Part shown: positions 1 through 11,083 of the stretch, in pieces | Position numbering within the stretch: position 1 is the stretch's first letter | Layout: the number at the start of each line of letters is the position of its first letter | Source: Drechslerella dactyloides | Taxonomy: Eukaryota; Ascomycota; Orbiliomycetes; Orbiliales; Orbiliaceae | Length of the DNA stretch: 64,000 nucleotides | Direction: 5' to 3' | Assembly: GCA_020064725.1 (NCBI GenBank) | Contig: JAGTWJ010000001.1 | Coordinates: forward strand, 3,286,001 to 3,350,000 | The notes under the pieces: generated by a model | Told to the model about the DNA's origin: nothing | What the model saw: the letters and a program-made list of their open reading frames with translations, nothing else | Databases searched by the model: none | Made by a program: the position numbers and the translations under genes

Positions 1-2529
1 TTGAATGAACGATTTTCGAGAGTTGTCGATGGAGGACTAGGTTACATTGGTTAGTCCTATTCGTTATACTTGATATGATAGTATCTAAACCAATCGATCT
101 GAAGTGCCACAAGTATCAAGATTTCAATGAGAGAGCAACCAAAGAATCGCGCAAAATTTTTGTATGGTGCTCCAACACAATGTGGAGGAAAATCTCTGAA
201 TTCGTCGGCACACTCAAAACGTTAAAACCTCAGCCTCACTGACTACCAGTAAGCTGACCCTAACTGATACCCCAGGAACCAGGTCTCCCGAAACGTCGGG
301 AATATACAGTACAAACCAGAAGCCAGAAATGCAAGGGCGACAAACGAAACTTTCATACCTGATCGCTGATACTCTGGGGGCGAGATATCTGCAGGTCCCG
401 CACACTGCCAGAGTTTCTCTTGGAGCTGACAAGCGACCGAACCAGATTCATGGTCAATGCTCTCCCTGTCGCAATTTCTGATGTTGGCTGCCTTAACTCG
501 AGGAATCCGCTCGCACAAAAGGCTAAGGAATGTCAGCGAAAGGAAAATCCTGGCCGGCAGCAAGATATATAACTATCCGTCAGCGACGACGGGGAAAGGA
601 GGGGGCCGCGATCGAGAAGTGTGAAAGAGGAGATCGATACTCCGTCCACCTTTCTTCGTTGTGCCTTTTATCAGCTTTCCACAAAAACAAAACTTAGAAT
701 GCCTGCGGTGTTCACGCTGACTTGCAGCTCTCCCTCCCCTCTCGTTTAGCCAGATCTGCGGGTGCTAGGCCGGCCGCAGGTTCCAATCAGATTGCGATCA
801 AGCCCCTCGGCCAACCGGGACTGCAGGAGTGCAACAAGCAAGCACACGCAGACGGGGATCACCTCGCCGGTTGCCATTGCGGTTGGGCGCCATTGCAGGA
901 GGTAGCTTTGACAGAGTTGTATGCAAGGCCTAAGCTCACGTCCTGGACTTCGTCGATCCACCGAGCTGCGAGGAGCCTTCTCGCCCAGCTCACGCGCCTT
1001 GAGGGGCAACTGCAGCCGTTCAACGAGTGCATGAGAGTTCGCGAAGGCCGAGGGGCACAGGGACCTGAGGACTTCTTCTGGCGACGGAACCTGGGCAGCG
1101 GGAGGTTAGTGCGGGCGACTGTGCTTCTAAGCGGTCGAATGAGGCGGGCGGCTGAAGCGCCGGGCTCTTGGCGATTGGCTAGGGTTGGGACCAGAGACGA
1201 AAAGTCGTGCTCTTTGGACGGATTTCCCCTGTGAAATAAAATTCCGCTGCGCTGGGGGCGGCGCAAGTGCCCACTTACAGGTGACCGGTTATGCATGTAC
1301 GGTCGACAGCGACTACTTGCATCGAAGCAGTCAGTCGACCACCGAAGGACGAGAATAGAACCTCTGGATGGCAAGGCAGGTGTCAAAACCTGCTTGCCTG
1401 CTTCCCCCGCCCGGCTGCCTGCCTGCATGCTTGCCTGCATGCTTGCCGCCTCTATCGAGGAAGTATGCAGAAGGACTCGGCGTCTGCAAAGAAGCTTTCC
1501 AAGCTTCCATCTTTAATTTTAGAATTGGTCCCTCTCGCCCACGTTTATATGTACAGTACAAGCAAGCGAGCTACCGGCTCTAACCTGTGCGTTCACTGTG
1601 CCATCGCAGGCGGACGTCTGACCGAAGCATCGATGGAACCTCGTAGACGCTCGGAGGCAAGAAAGCGCTTTGGCGGCGTTGTTGGAGCTTGTTTTCAGCG
1701 TCACCTCTCTCGAGCTCAACCTGCGGCAGTGACGCCGATTGTTACACTTAGCGATTGACTTTCGAGTACGAGACAGTGGTGCTCTTTGAAACCTACATCG
1801 ATCACGGCCAGTCCATGTCTCTGTGTGGCCTAGGCGAGTGGCTAGTGGTTGACGCTCGAGGTTTGTGCAATTGTGAGGTTGGTTCAAAGGACGAATGCGT
1901 TGCGGCCGGGGCTCTGAGGGGAGGTTGGAAAGCGACGCAACGACCAGCGCTACCTGATTGGCTGGCACAATGCCGCCGATTTCCCCAAGCGGAAACACGG
2001 CGTGGATCTGCCAGCTAGAAGCACAACTTTAGCTGAGCATTCGAATTCCTACCTCATGATTCAGCGGATTTTACAACCGCCTGATCAAGAATCACCTAGT
2101 TATTCTGATGTTGGATCTGAAGCTCTCCATACAAGATAACTAAGACCGTCAACTAGCTTCACTATGACTATTATCAAATAATGCCAGATATCAATCAAGC
2201 CTCGGGTAGCATCCAACTAATAGCTAATATCGTTGGCTGTATCCTAACTATTGTTAGATCGAATCTGCATCTGATCTGACGGCCCGCTGGTATCGACGAT
2301 AGTTCCGATGTCAACATTATAGTAGGCGTCGGTCTGTTGCAAGCAGTTGCATTTGAGGAACCGAGTTTAACTATTCTATTCAGATTTACGAGCTCGCGCG
2401 AGAAGCCGACATTGATGTCAGGGACCGATAGATCCCGAGAACTGTACATCAAAACACGTGCACTACCCAAGATGGTCTGTCGCAGAATATGCTGTAGGAC
2501 TCCGACAAGCTGAGAGCCTTCCTGCAGTT
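1..2529. other. No supported gene (left end)
   Basis: No open frame here combines an ATG, family resemblance and sensible splicing. A minus-strand frame around 214-562 looks like a hydrophobic leader followed by a Cys-containing stretch, and a consensus intron could be drawn in it. It has no ATG, and an in-frame stop lies just upstream. The stretch near 1390-1450 is low-complexity GCCTGCATGCTT-like sequence. Confidence 0.5.
1390..1450. repeat. GCCTGC/GCATGCTT low-complexity repeat
   Basis: Overlapping copies of CCTGCATGCTTG and CTGCCTGC units sit in intergenic DNA. They keep several frames open by chance, which explains the spurious open frames on both strands here. Confidence 0.6.
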
Positions 2530-3482
2530 TCATTCGTCTCGGCCTATTTGATAATTTTTTAAGATATCATCCATGGTCCCTGCGATCTCGCCACCCACGA
2601 CCGCATATCTCCCAACAATATCTTGAAGAGCTTTAAATGATCCACTGGCCCATGCAGGCGGGCCCACGAAATCGATACCTAACTTGGAGCCGTACTCCTC
2701 TAGGAACTCATCCATTCGTGAAATTGCCTTCTCCCTCGTGTCCTCTATCGTTTTCACCAGCAACTTAAGCACCCCTACGCGGATGGCGAGATCCTCGTCG
2801 CTCAGCTGCCACCGTCCTACAGCGGGGTCATACCACCCACTGAACAGCCAGGCGACTATAGATTTTGCATCGCAAGCCGTTGGCGAACACTGTTTCTTGC
2901 CAATCGAGTATAGCTCCGTGAGGATCAGCCATACACTCGTTTCATCCATCGAGTTCGTGACGTAATTCGTCCAAAGTCCGGACGGAGAAATGACATCAGC
3001 GTCCCTCTGCGCTTCGAGTTTCGTTCTGAGCACCCCCAGCCTGTACCGTAAGCTTTCAAAGAGCTCTGTCCATTCGGGATCTGAATACTGAGGCGAATTC
3101 CCCAATCTTGCTCTGAAATATGTCGCCCTATCCATAGACTGCTGAATTCTCTCCCGGACGGTCATTGTCCAATCGTCTTTCTTTACCTCCGATACAGGAG
3201 GGTGCTCATCCACCAGATCGATGAAACTTTTCAGGGCCGTGATGAAAGGTTGGATTAGACTCGTATTATAAGTCTGGATGGTGGCATCGAATTCATAATC
3301 CGAGATCGTGATCTGGGCGTAGCTGCTAAGAATTCACACGCAATGTTAGCAATTGATAACATCCAAACATCTAGCTCGACAAACTGCATCAGCTAAAGGA
3401 GCACTACCACATACGCAGTAGAGCATAGCAAAGCACCAAATACTACAGCGCGGCAGTAACCGCTCAGCTTTTTTGTCCACAT
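2530..3482 (-). CDS. Predicted secreted protein of unknown function (287 aa)
   Basis: Two exons fit: 3482-3415 and 3325-2530. The 88-nt intron has a GTATGT donor and TTAG acceptor, and the spliced length is an exact multiple of three. Exon 1 supplies an ATG and a clean signal peptide (MWTKKLSGYCRAVVFGALL, then a small-residue cleavage site before a Gln near residue 26). Without exon 1 the frame has no ATG. The mature part is mostly helical and charged, with few cysteines (a QCSPTAC pair mid-protein), Trp-containing segments and no transmembrane helix. I recognise no family. The C-terminal half has regularly spaced helices (LAIRVGVLKLLVKTIEDTR and similar). The role is unknown; secretion is inferred from the leader only. 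The gene points away from the orphan membrane gene that starts about 640 bp to the right. Confidence 0.72.
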
Positions 3483-4126
3483 GGCGACTCTCCTGGGACC
3501 CGATTAGAAGTGCTTGAATCGTCGACGTTAGCTTGGCGAATCAGCATGACTACGTCTTGCATCGCGATGTCCTGTATACCGCATTGCATTGCGACGGCGA
3601 GTTCCTTTGAGGCGGATTTCGTTATGTTTGCATGTGTACTCGCCACAGATATGCGTTAGATTTGGTCTACGGAACGTATCGAAGCTGGGGTTGCACGAAT
3701 TTTAACTGACACACCCGCAAATATAACATATAGCCCATGGCCAATCTGAGCACGCATTCCAGAAGAGTTGGAATCATGCATGATATAACAATGCGCTTCC
3801 ATTGTTCGAGGTTGGTGGAAAGCACGAGAGACGAGCGGAGCATATGTATCATAGTTTGGACTCACCTTGTAGCACGCTGTCCCAAAGCAATCACCCAGGC
3901 CGCTATTATGAGCATCTTTGCGAATTCGAGCCATATCCGAGCCATATCCTCCACAAACACGCGCATGCATAGTCTATGCGCCATATATCAATTCATCCGA
4001 ATCCCGCATCCCGTTTTCTGAGCTACTCCTCCATGTTATTATATGGTACCCGGTAACGCTACGATATATTACTGAAGTATTTACACGACACCGCAGTCGC
4101 GAGCGCAATCGAGAGACTCGAGAAGA
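3483..4126. other. Intergenic, shared 5' region of two divergent orphan genes
   Basis: This 644-bp spacer lies between the starts of the secreted orphan (minus) and the membrane orphan (plus). It could be a bidirectional promoter. I see no unambiguous TATA box or known operator. Confidence 0.5.
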
Positions 4127-5065
4127 ATGGCGGGTGCAAAGAATAAGTTACCTAGACGCTCACTCTCTACGTCAAGTAGCTCCACAGCAGCCTCAACCCG
4201 AGTGCCTCAGCGTCCCCCCATCGACGACAACGACATCAAACGCTTCCGAGTCATCGTCGAGAGAAGCTCGACCAATCGTGGACTAACTCAAGGAGCATCA
4301 GGGTGGGATGAAGCCTACGACATCGAGTATGCCAACCCTGTTATAGATCCAAGACGCTCCGTCTTCAAGTACTGGCTGCATAAAACGTTCGTCGAGCCCG
4401 GGATAAAACCACGCCCGGTGGCGTTGTTTAATTTCTATACGCGGGATCTCGTGATGTTCGAGGAAATGGACCGGATTCCTACAATGGAGTTGGGCAGCCG
4501 CAAGATCCCGATCACGGCTGGATATCTCTCGCTATTGCATCCGCTGAAGGGGCATCGGGCTGACGCCAAGCCCCATCCCGTCTTTGGTTATAATTTCCCT
4601 TGGAATCACTTTTCACGGTCACAATGGATTGCCGTCTACAGCAAGACGTCCACGTACATCCAAACATACAATTTTGAATCCGATAGATACACGACGGTTC
4701 TAGATCGCTGGGTGTCTAAAGATTACTATCTGAATCAAATCCTTCTGGAAGATTTGCAGGAAGGACGGCTCTATCTGACGCCTTGGGATGCTGTCAGTGT
4801 CATAGGTCGCGAGATATTCATTGAGAACCTCAATAAGATCGTGATCAAACCTTCGAAGTGGTTGTACATCCACATTTTGCTCCCTTTGACGGTCATCTTA
4901 TACCTGTTCAGCTTGATTTTCCGAGGCGGCAGTCGTACCGGCGCTCCGGGTCCAGCCTACAACGAGACGCTTCTTAAGGATACTATCGAGAAGTTGGCAG
5001 GACAAGCTGTTGCCAGTAACCTTAACGGGAATCCGGAAGTATGTACCGCTACAAGGAGTTTATAA
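4127..5065 (+). CDS. Hypothetical protein with a C-terminal transmembrane segment (312 aa)
   Basis: A single-exon frame starting at an ATG. Residues 1-40 are Ser/Arg-rich and disordered. Residues about 60-240 form a compact, aromatic-rich region (many Trp, Tyr, Phe), including VFGYNFPWNHFSRSQWIAVY. One strong hydrophobic helix lies at about 244-266 (WLYIHILLPLTVILYLFSLI), followed by a short Gly-rich and hydrophilic tail. There is no N-terminal signal peptide, so a C-terminal membrane anchor is the likely topology. The size and arrangement suit a small fungal lineage-specific protein. I do not recognise the family and assign no function. Codon use and an uninterrupted 312-codon frame support a real gene. 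Confidence 0.7.
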   Translation: MAGAKNKLPRRSLSTSSSSTAASTRVPQRPPIDDNDIKRFRVIVERSSTNRGLTQGASGWDEAYDIEYANPVIDPRRSVFKYWLHKTFVEPGIKPRPVALFNFYTRDLVMFEEMDRIPTMELGSRKIPITAGYLSLLHPLKGHRADAKPHPVFGYNFPWNHFSRSQWIAVYSKTSTYIQTYNFESDRYTTVLDRWVSKDYYLNQILLEDLQEGRLYLTPWDAVSVIGREIFIENLNKIVIKPSKWLYIHILLPLTVILYLFSLIFRGGSRTGAPGPAYNETLLKDTIEKLAGQAVASNLNGNPEVCTATRSL

Positions 5066-6990
5066 AATGCAGAACCTTAGAAGGGAGAGTTTTGAGGGTA
5101 CGAAGGGCTCAACAAGATTGATAGCAGCACGTGCGACAATTTACGCTTGTCGAAGTTGTTGGAGCAGACTACCTTCTTGAGTGTCGTTCAAAATAGCTAG
5201 TCACTTTGTTGATTAAACGCAGGGATCAGAAATGCTTTTTTGTATACTTCTATATAAAAGAGGTTAATGTTAGATACGTACCGAGGTATAAAATACCGAA
5301 TTCATAACCCGGTTCCACTGGATATTCTCGACCATTCGGAATCGTAGCAACTAGCCACTCGCGCCATTTTCACCAGCCACAATGCGGGGCAGCCAGCAGT
5401 ATCATTTTTGTTGACATCCCGACTCGACAAGCCGAAATGAATGCCGGACCACGCTGACAAAGATCTGATGCATCTGCGACTTCCCAACCTGCGGAAGCCT
5501 GCATATGCACTGCAGCTAGCTCCCAAGTTTCTAGCCCGTCTCGTCACGAGACGAGATGCTCATGGAATTCTCCGTCTAGGCGCAGCTCAGTCAATTGAGC
5601 CGATGTTGCCCCGCCATGGTTTGGTTTGATTTCGCGAAAATTGGTTTTATAAAGAAATGTGTCAGCGGCCGCATGAAGCCTTATTCGGTCAGATCTGGGG
5701 CAGCGTCGCTTGATATTGGTAATCGCAAATGCGCACGAGTCAGGCTTCCCCAGGAAACCTTGCCCTAGTGTCATCTTTATCCCCATGTTTTTCAATTTTT
5801 CGCTATCGGTGAATACCCAGGCCTGGAATCGAAGCGGATGTCATGTTCCACAACATCTGGAACCTTGAGACGACAACCCCATCCGAATGGACGGTCAGCC
5901 ACGACCCCGGAAGCGCGCGCAATCCGTGGTGAAGTTAGGGCTAGATGGCATCGTTGCCGAAGATTGATTAAGACGTGGGAACAATCTATTGTTCGCCGAC
6001 TCCGGATATCAATCGATTCCGCGGACGGGCTGGGCTGGGTAATACCCGTGCCCTGCTGGGCTCGACCAGCAATCAAACGCAATCCTTGGCGACTGTCTAA
6101 CTCGATGGGAACAGCCGTCGATTGGGGATTCTCCGGCTGGCATATCGCAGCGTGAACGAAGCTTCGTGATTGATCGGTCAATTGAGATATTCGGTTGCGC
6201 AGTCCCTCTCCAGAACGCACGGCGCAGGGTGCATTTCGTATGCCAGCGTCATTTTTTGACAATCACTCGATAACGACGCCCAGTTCGTATTCGTCGAGAT
6301 TTATCAGCACGCCGGTCGTTGGCCGAGGGGCTGCTATAGTCTAGTGACTGCGAGGCCTGCAAGCGCAGGAGCCCGTGTGAGACCGTCCGTGAGGCTCCAC
6401 AATCCGCGGGGCGGGTTGACGACAGCACTGAAATGCAAGTCAGCAGTTGCAGACAGGCTATTTAACAGGTAAGTTACGTATGCATGGACGGAAAGGAGAG
6501 ACATCCCACCTGTTCTGGTTATCCCTGCTGGAGAAAAGCCCTTCTGGCGGACAGGCAAGCAGGCTAGTGCACGACAATTATAGCATGCGATTGTGTAGAG
6601 GCCGTTAGTAGGCCGTGCTGTACTAAGCTCTTAGTTATACTGGCTGCGATATAATATAAATAACTGCGTGTTCGATATCGTCCGGCCCCATGACAGGATA
6701 ATATATCCCGCGTGGATGAGGGGCAGTCGTTCGATTGCCTTGGCCTTCTTTATAAGCGTTCTCGACGATTCGTAATTGCAGTCGGGCCATATTACCCACT
6801 GGCCACCGCTTTAGCTCTATCAACCGTTAACCGGACTGTGCGCGTATACGGCGACGACGTCTCGAACTCGATTCGGCCGCCTCAACTGCTGGACTGCAGG
6901 CTGCTTGATCAATTGCAATCGGATACTCCGCCGGCTCTGCAGCGCTCGGTACCGCGCCGTCGGGATTACATCAGACGGTGGAACTTAAGG
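5066..6990. other. Intergenic, nothing supported
   Basis: 1.9 kb with several non-ATG open frames up to about 155 codons and no family resemblance. The right part is the promoter side of the Zn2Cys6 regulator. Confidence 0.5.
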
Positions 6991-9767
6991 ATGACAAAGT
7001 CGCGGGTGCCCCCGGAAAAACGAGTGAGAGTCGCCCAGGCCTGCGCGCGCTGCAAGCGACGGAAAGAAAAGGTAGCTCTACCGCTGCGAGGGACAGGTAG
7101 CCTGACTCTGCAACCACCACCTTCCCATCCACCATTGAGCACTGCGTCACTAACTTCAACGGTCGTGGAATTGCCAGTGCGACGGGCAAACGCCATGCCG
7201 GAACTGCATCAAGGCTGGCGTGCTGTGCATGACCATAACTCAGGCTCAGCTTAGTGGGACTATTGGCGACGTTAGGACCTCCACGGAGCCGCCGGTTAAG
7301 AGGCATCGGACGCTGAGTCTCGACCGCGATCCATTCGTCGGCCTTCTGTGAGTACAGCTCGGTAACCCTTCGTCGGAACAAGAGGACTTGGTAGACTAAT
7401 GGAGAATGCGATATAGGAGGGAGGATGGCAGCTACACGCGCTATGAGGCAGCGACGGACGCAACGCTGTCACCAGGCCTGCCGTCGCCGATATCACCCCT
7501 CTCAGAAGGACGAAGCGTCTACGGCTCCCCGCAGTGCTCAAGCGTCAGAACTGTTGTCAAGAAACCTCAAAAGACATGTGCGCGCTTAATCATCCTATCA
7601 TGACAATAACAGCATAACGCTGACATTGATGGTTGTCAACAGGCCCTCATGCGAGAACAACCACTGAGCAAATGGCGAACTGCCTCCGCGAGATCCTACT
7701 CGAGCGCGAAGGGTCGCTCTCTACAGGCGTACGCGCATGCTGCAAGAAGGCCGGCTCCAGCAGCCACGCCGATAGACCCGAAGTTCGGATGCCAACCTAC
7801 GACGAAGTGACGACGCTACTCTCAGTCTTCCGAACACACGTACGTATGACATTCACCGACTTCCGGCGCCGTATACTCAAACGCTAATTTACTCTACAGG
7901 TATCGTCAATAATCGACCCGGCTCTCGACAGCCATTTCGTCAGCCTGGTCAAGACACCGTCCTTCATGAACCACCCGATCAACCGCCACTATCTGTCCGA
8001 AGTCATCCTCGCGATCTCCTACCAGTGCGTCGCATCCGCTACCGCGGCTATAAAACGCAAGTTCTCGTCGATAACAGCGGATGCGGCACAGGCTAGAGCT
8101 TCGGCGCATTTTAAGTCCGCACAGGCGGGGTTCGATATGGCGGGGGCGATTGAGAATCCGGATGTGTCGGCGGTCGAGGTGCTCCTACTCATGAGCGTGT
8201 ACAAGTTTCTCGAGGGTGCGGCAGCCGCAGCATCCAGCCTGGCCGGTATGAAATCTTAATTCCTCGATATTAGCCGGACACGGGAGGGATATATCACTGC
8301 AAGCTCGATAGGCTAACCGAGGTGATAGGACTCGCGATATCCATGGCGCAGACACTCGGTCTCCACGAGTTGAACCATGCATCGGCCGTGGAGAGGTCGA
8401 CGGCAGAAATCCACACTGGCATCTGGAACTCCCTGTACAACCTCGACCGCGTGCTCTCCATAACGACCTCGCGCGCATACATACTCCCACACGACAGCAA
8501 CCCGCTCTCTCCGACCTCCCCGGTATCCGACATCTGCTCTATCGTCGGCAAGATCATGCGGGCGACGACCACACCCTCATCCACTCCGGAACAACTGCAA
8601 CCGCTATCCCACGATCTGAAGACGTTCAATTCGTCGTTACCGACGGCGTATAAGTGGAGTACCATCCTCTCGACGACCCTTCCGCCACAGGAGCTCATGA
8701 AATCGCTGCATGTCAACGCCCTGTACTTTTGCGCCATATTCAGACTCACGAAGCCGTCGCTGTTATCGACACTGCTCCGCGTTACCGCTGCGAACCTCAC
8801 GCCCAGACGCATCCCGTCGCCTCTACCCGCTAGCAACAACATGATATTCCCCCTCGCCTTCGCCACCGAATCAACCTCGTCATCTGCTGCATTCGCGGCG
8901 GATATAACAGCCACCCATGAATCCCGCTGGTCCGAAGCCGGCATCTACAGCGCGCAGACGAGTCTCCGGATCTTTGAACGTGCCCGCCACAGCGGGATAG
9001 CGATGCACGGCACCCCGCTCTTCGAAACGTGGCTCACGCTCTCCTTTCTAATCTGCATCGCGGGGCTATTCGCATTCCCGGCTAGCACCCGCGATTTACT
9101 CCTCCACCACGGCGCGAATTCCGACGGGGATACCGCCGCCGCTGCAAACTGCAGGCCCCGGAGGACGCCGCATGATGTTGAAGGCCGCGTTGCGCAGGTT
9201 GCGCATCTGTATCAGGGATTGATTGCGACGGCGAGGATGAGTCCGCGGCTGTGCGCGCTTGCAACGTTCATCAATGATTTAAGAGGGTGGATGGGCAGGC
9301 GGGCGGAGGAGAGTAGCAGTGGGAAGGATAGTTTCGAGGCGTTGTTCGGTGACGGCGGGGCGGTGGATGCGGATATGGTTGTCGAGGCTGCGGTGGGGAA
9401 TATTGCAGCGACGCCGGCGTCGGCGGTGGAAGGTTTGCGTGCGGGCATTTCAGGGGAGAAGGAGGATGTGTCGTTGGCGGGACTGTTACCTGAGACGCCG
9501 GCGTCGATGGCAGCGTCGTCGTCGTCGGCGAGGGGGGACGAGGAAGGTGCCAGGGATGGTGCGGTTGCTGAGGTGGTGGGAGGTGGTAGTGGGGATCGGA
9601 GGGCGGTTGGCGATGTGGATGACCTGTGGCAAAAGATTTTCGAGGATCTGGAGCCGGCGGATCTGGAACCTGAGGAGGCGCTGCAGCGGCTGGGGTACTG
9701 TCTTGACGGCGGCAGCGAGATGACGGCGCTGGACCGATTAATACGAAAGAGCGACGTTTTCGCGTAA
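6991..9767 (+). CDS. Zn2Cys6 fungal-specific transcription factor (about 811 aa)
   Basis: A nuclear DNA-binding regulator. Six exons fit: 6991-7071, 7178-7347, 7417-7577, 7643-7839, 7900-8245, 8287-9767. The first intron splits the binuclear zinc cluster. After splicing it reads C18-A-R-C21...C28-D-G...C34-R-N-C37...C44, the canonical CX2CX6CX5CX2CX6C with a basic KRRKEK loop. The large last exon carries the middle homology (fungal_trans) region, with LTEVIGLAISMAQTLGLHE and a WNSLYNLDRVLSI segment. The C-terminus is rich in Gly, Ala and acid (FEDLEPADLEPEEALQ), a plausible activation region. The fifth intron as drawn is only 41 nt, so that boundary may be wrong; it was chosen because other acceptors introduce stops. 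Target genes are unknown. The neighbouring NmrA-like gene is convergent, so linked regulation is only a possibility. Confidence 0.85.
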
Positions 9768-9976
9768 CCAAGCGTGCGATATCAACATTTAGTGACGAAG
9801 CATCTATTATATATCCATGCATCTACAGTTTCACGATACAATTGACTTATGCATGCAGAACAAGCAGCTAGGCCTATGAGAAGAGCACTTAATACCCAAA
9901 AACGAATTTTATTCCGCCGCTATATATATGCCCATGGTAAATCCTATTCTATGTGTACACGCTATATCGTATGCAT

Positions 9977-11083
9977 CTAAAACTGGTCCTTATTCTCCCT
10001 AAACCAGGCCTCGAGGTCCTGCGGCTTCCCCCCCTCAAAATACTCCTGAATCCCCTCTTCAGCGGCCTTCTGTGAAGCCTCGACCGTCGGGCCAAAGTAC
10101 CCATAATCCTTGATCAGCAGCATATTCTCCAGCATCTCCTGCCCGAGCTCCTTCGTCGGCAGGAAGCCGATAAAGACGTTCTCGGGCAACTGCACGTATT
10201 TCGCCTCCTTGCCCGTCACCTCTTTGAAAACGCGGACGACGTCGTCGCCGGTCCAAAAGCCCGCTGCCTCGGCTATATTCACTGGATTCGCCGCACGGAA
10301 TACCTCCGGTTTCAGCAGCGCGCCGGCGACATAGGCACCCGTGTCCCGCGACGGGTTGAAGAACGGGTACGCGGTCGTCGACGGCAGCGGCTGGGCAAAG
10401 GTGTAGGTGTCCGCGTCCACGTCCTTGCGCAGCATGCTGGTGAGATTTTGGAGAAAGACGCCGGGGATGATGTTTACGTGCGGAATGCCAAGGGAGGCGA
10501 TGTAGTGGCCGATTTCGGCCTTGCCGTCAAAGTGGTGGACGTTGGGATATTTCCCGTTGCTGAGGGTGGCGACGTGGGGGAGGTTGCTGAAGATTAGTTG
10601 TTTGACGTTGTGTTCTTTGCTGGCGTCGGCGATGCGTTTGCCTTGGCTGACTTCGCGGTCTTTGGAGGGTGGGTTTTCCCAGTCTGCATTTAATTTACTC
10701 TCATTAGCATGTATACGTAAGTATGTCTTGGGGCGGTATGAGGTTTATGATACGCACAGTTTGTGACGGCGAAGACGGTGTGGGAGCCGGCGATGGCCTT
10801 GGAGACGGAGTCGTAGTCGTTCATGTCGCCCTATAGCATTATCCAGTCAGCTATCGTCCAATTGATATCTATGCGGTATTGCGAAGAAGTATAATGTACT
10901 TACGGTGACCATTTCGACGCCCTTCTGGGCGAGGGCCTTGGCCTTGTCGCTGGTGGTGGAGCGGGTGACGCCGCGGAGGGTGTATTCCTTGGAGAGGACG
11001 GGGTGGGCGAGAACGTGCTCGATGACGGAGCCGCCCTGGTTGCCCGTGGAGCCGAAGACGGTGAGGAGCTTTGTTGCGGACAT
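9977..11083 (-). CDS. NmrA-like NAD(P)-binding protein (319 aa)
   Basis: Three exons: 11083-10904, 10830-10758, 10683-9977. All junctions are phase-consistent, with GTAAGT and GTGCGT donors. The N-terminus has the Rossmann GxxGxxG motif (TVFGSTGNQGGSVIEHV) followed by LRGVTRSTTSDKAKALAQKG, typical of the NmrA/HSCARG atypical SDR family. Later segments (NLPHVATLSNGKYPNVHHFD, then HYIASLGIPHVNIIPGVF) match the family's substrate-pocket side. Members bind NAD(P) and act as redox sensors, co-regulators or reductases. NmrA itself restrains the GATA factor AreA, but most homologues are uncharacterised, so no specific role is claimed. The length is normal for the family. The 3' end faces the Zn2Cys6 regulator about 200 bp away. 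Confidence 0.9.

Noticed and set aside
214..563. Minus-strand frame with a hydrophobic leader, Cys residues and a drawable intron (possible small secreted protein)
   Set aside because: No ATG in frame; the apparent start is TTG with an in-frame stop a few codons upstream, and no upstream exon with an ATG could be found.
722..1998. Overlapping 150-190-codon frames on both strands
   Set aside because: Non-ATG starts or low-complexity GCCTGC sequence, heavy Arg/Ser composition, no family resemblance; typical chance frames in GC-rich DNA.
5792..6262. 156-codon minus-strand frame
   Set aside because: No ATG, no family signal, Arg/Ser-rich composition of an antisense or random frame.
8246..8286. 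Reading the fifth intron of the first Zn2Cys6 factor as a true 41-nt intron
   Set aside because: Not rejected outright, but 41 nt is below the usual size here; a longer intron starting at the GTGCGG near 8215 is also in phase. Treated as uncertain rather than as an unusual mini-intron.
9271..9822. 183-codon Pro/His-rich minus-strand frame
   Set aside because: Antisense shadow of the last exon of the Zn2Cys6 regulator; Pro-rich composition comes from GGxGGx codons on the other strand.
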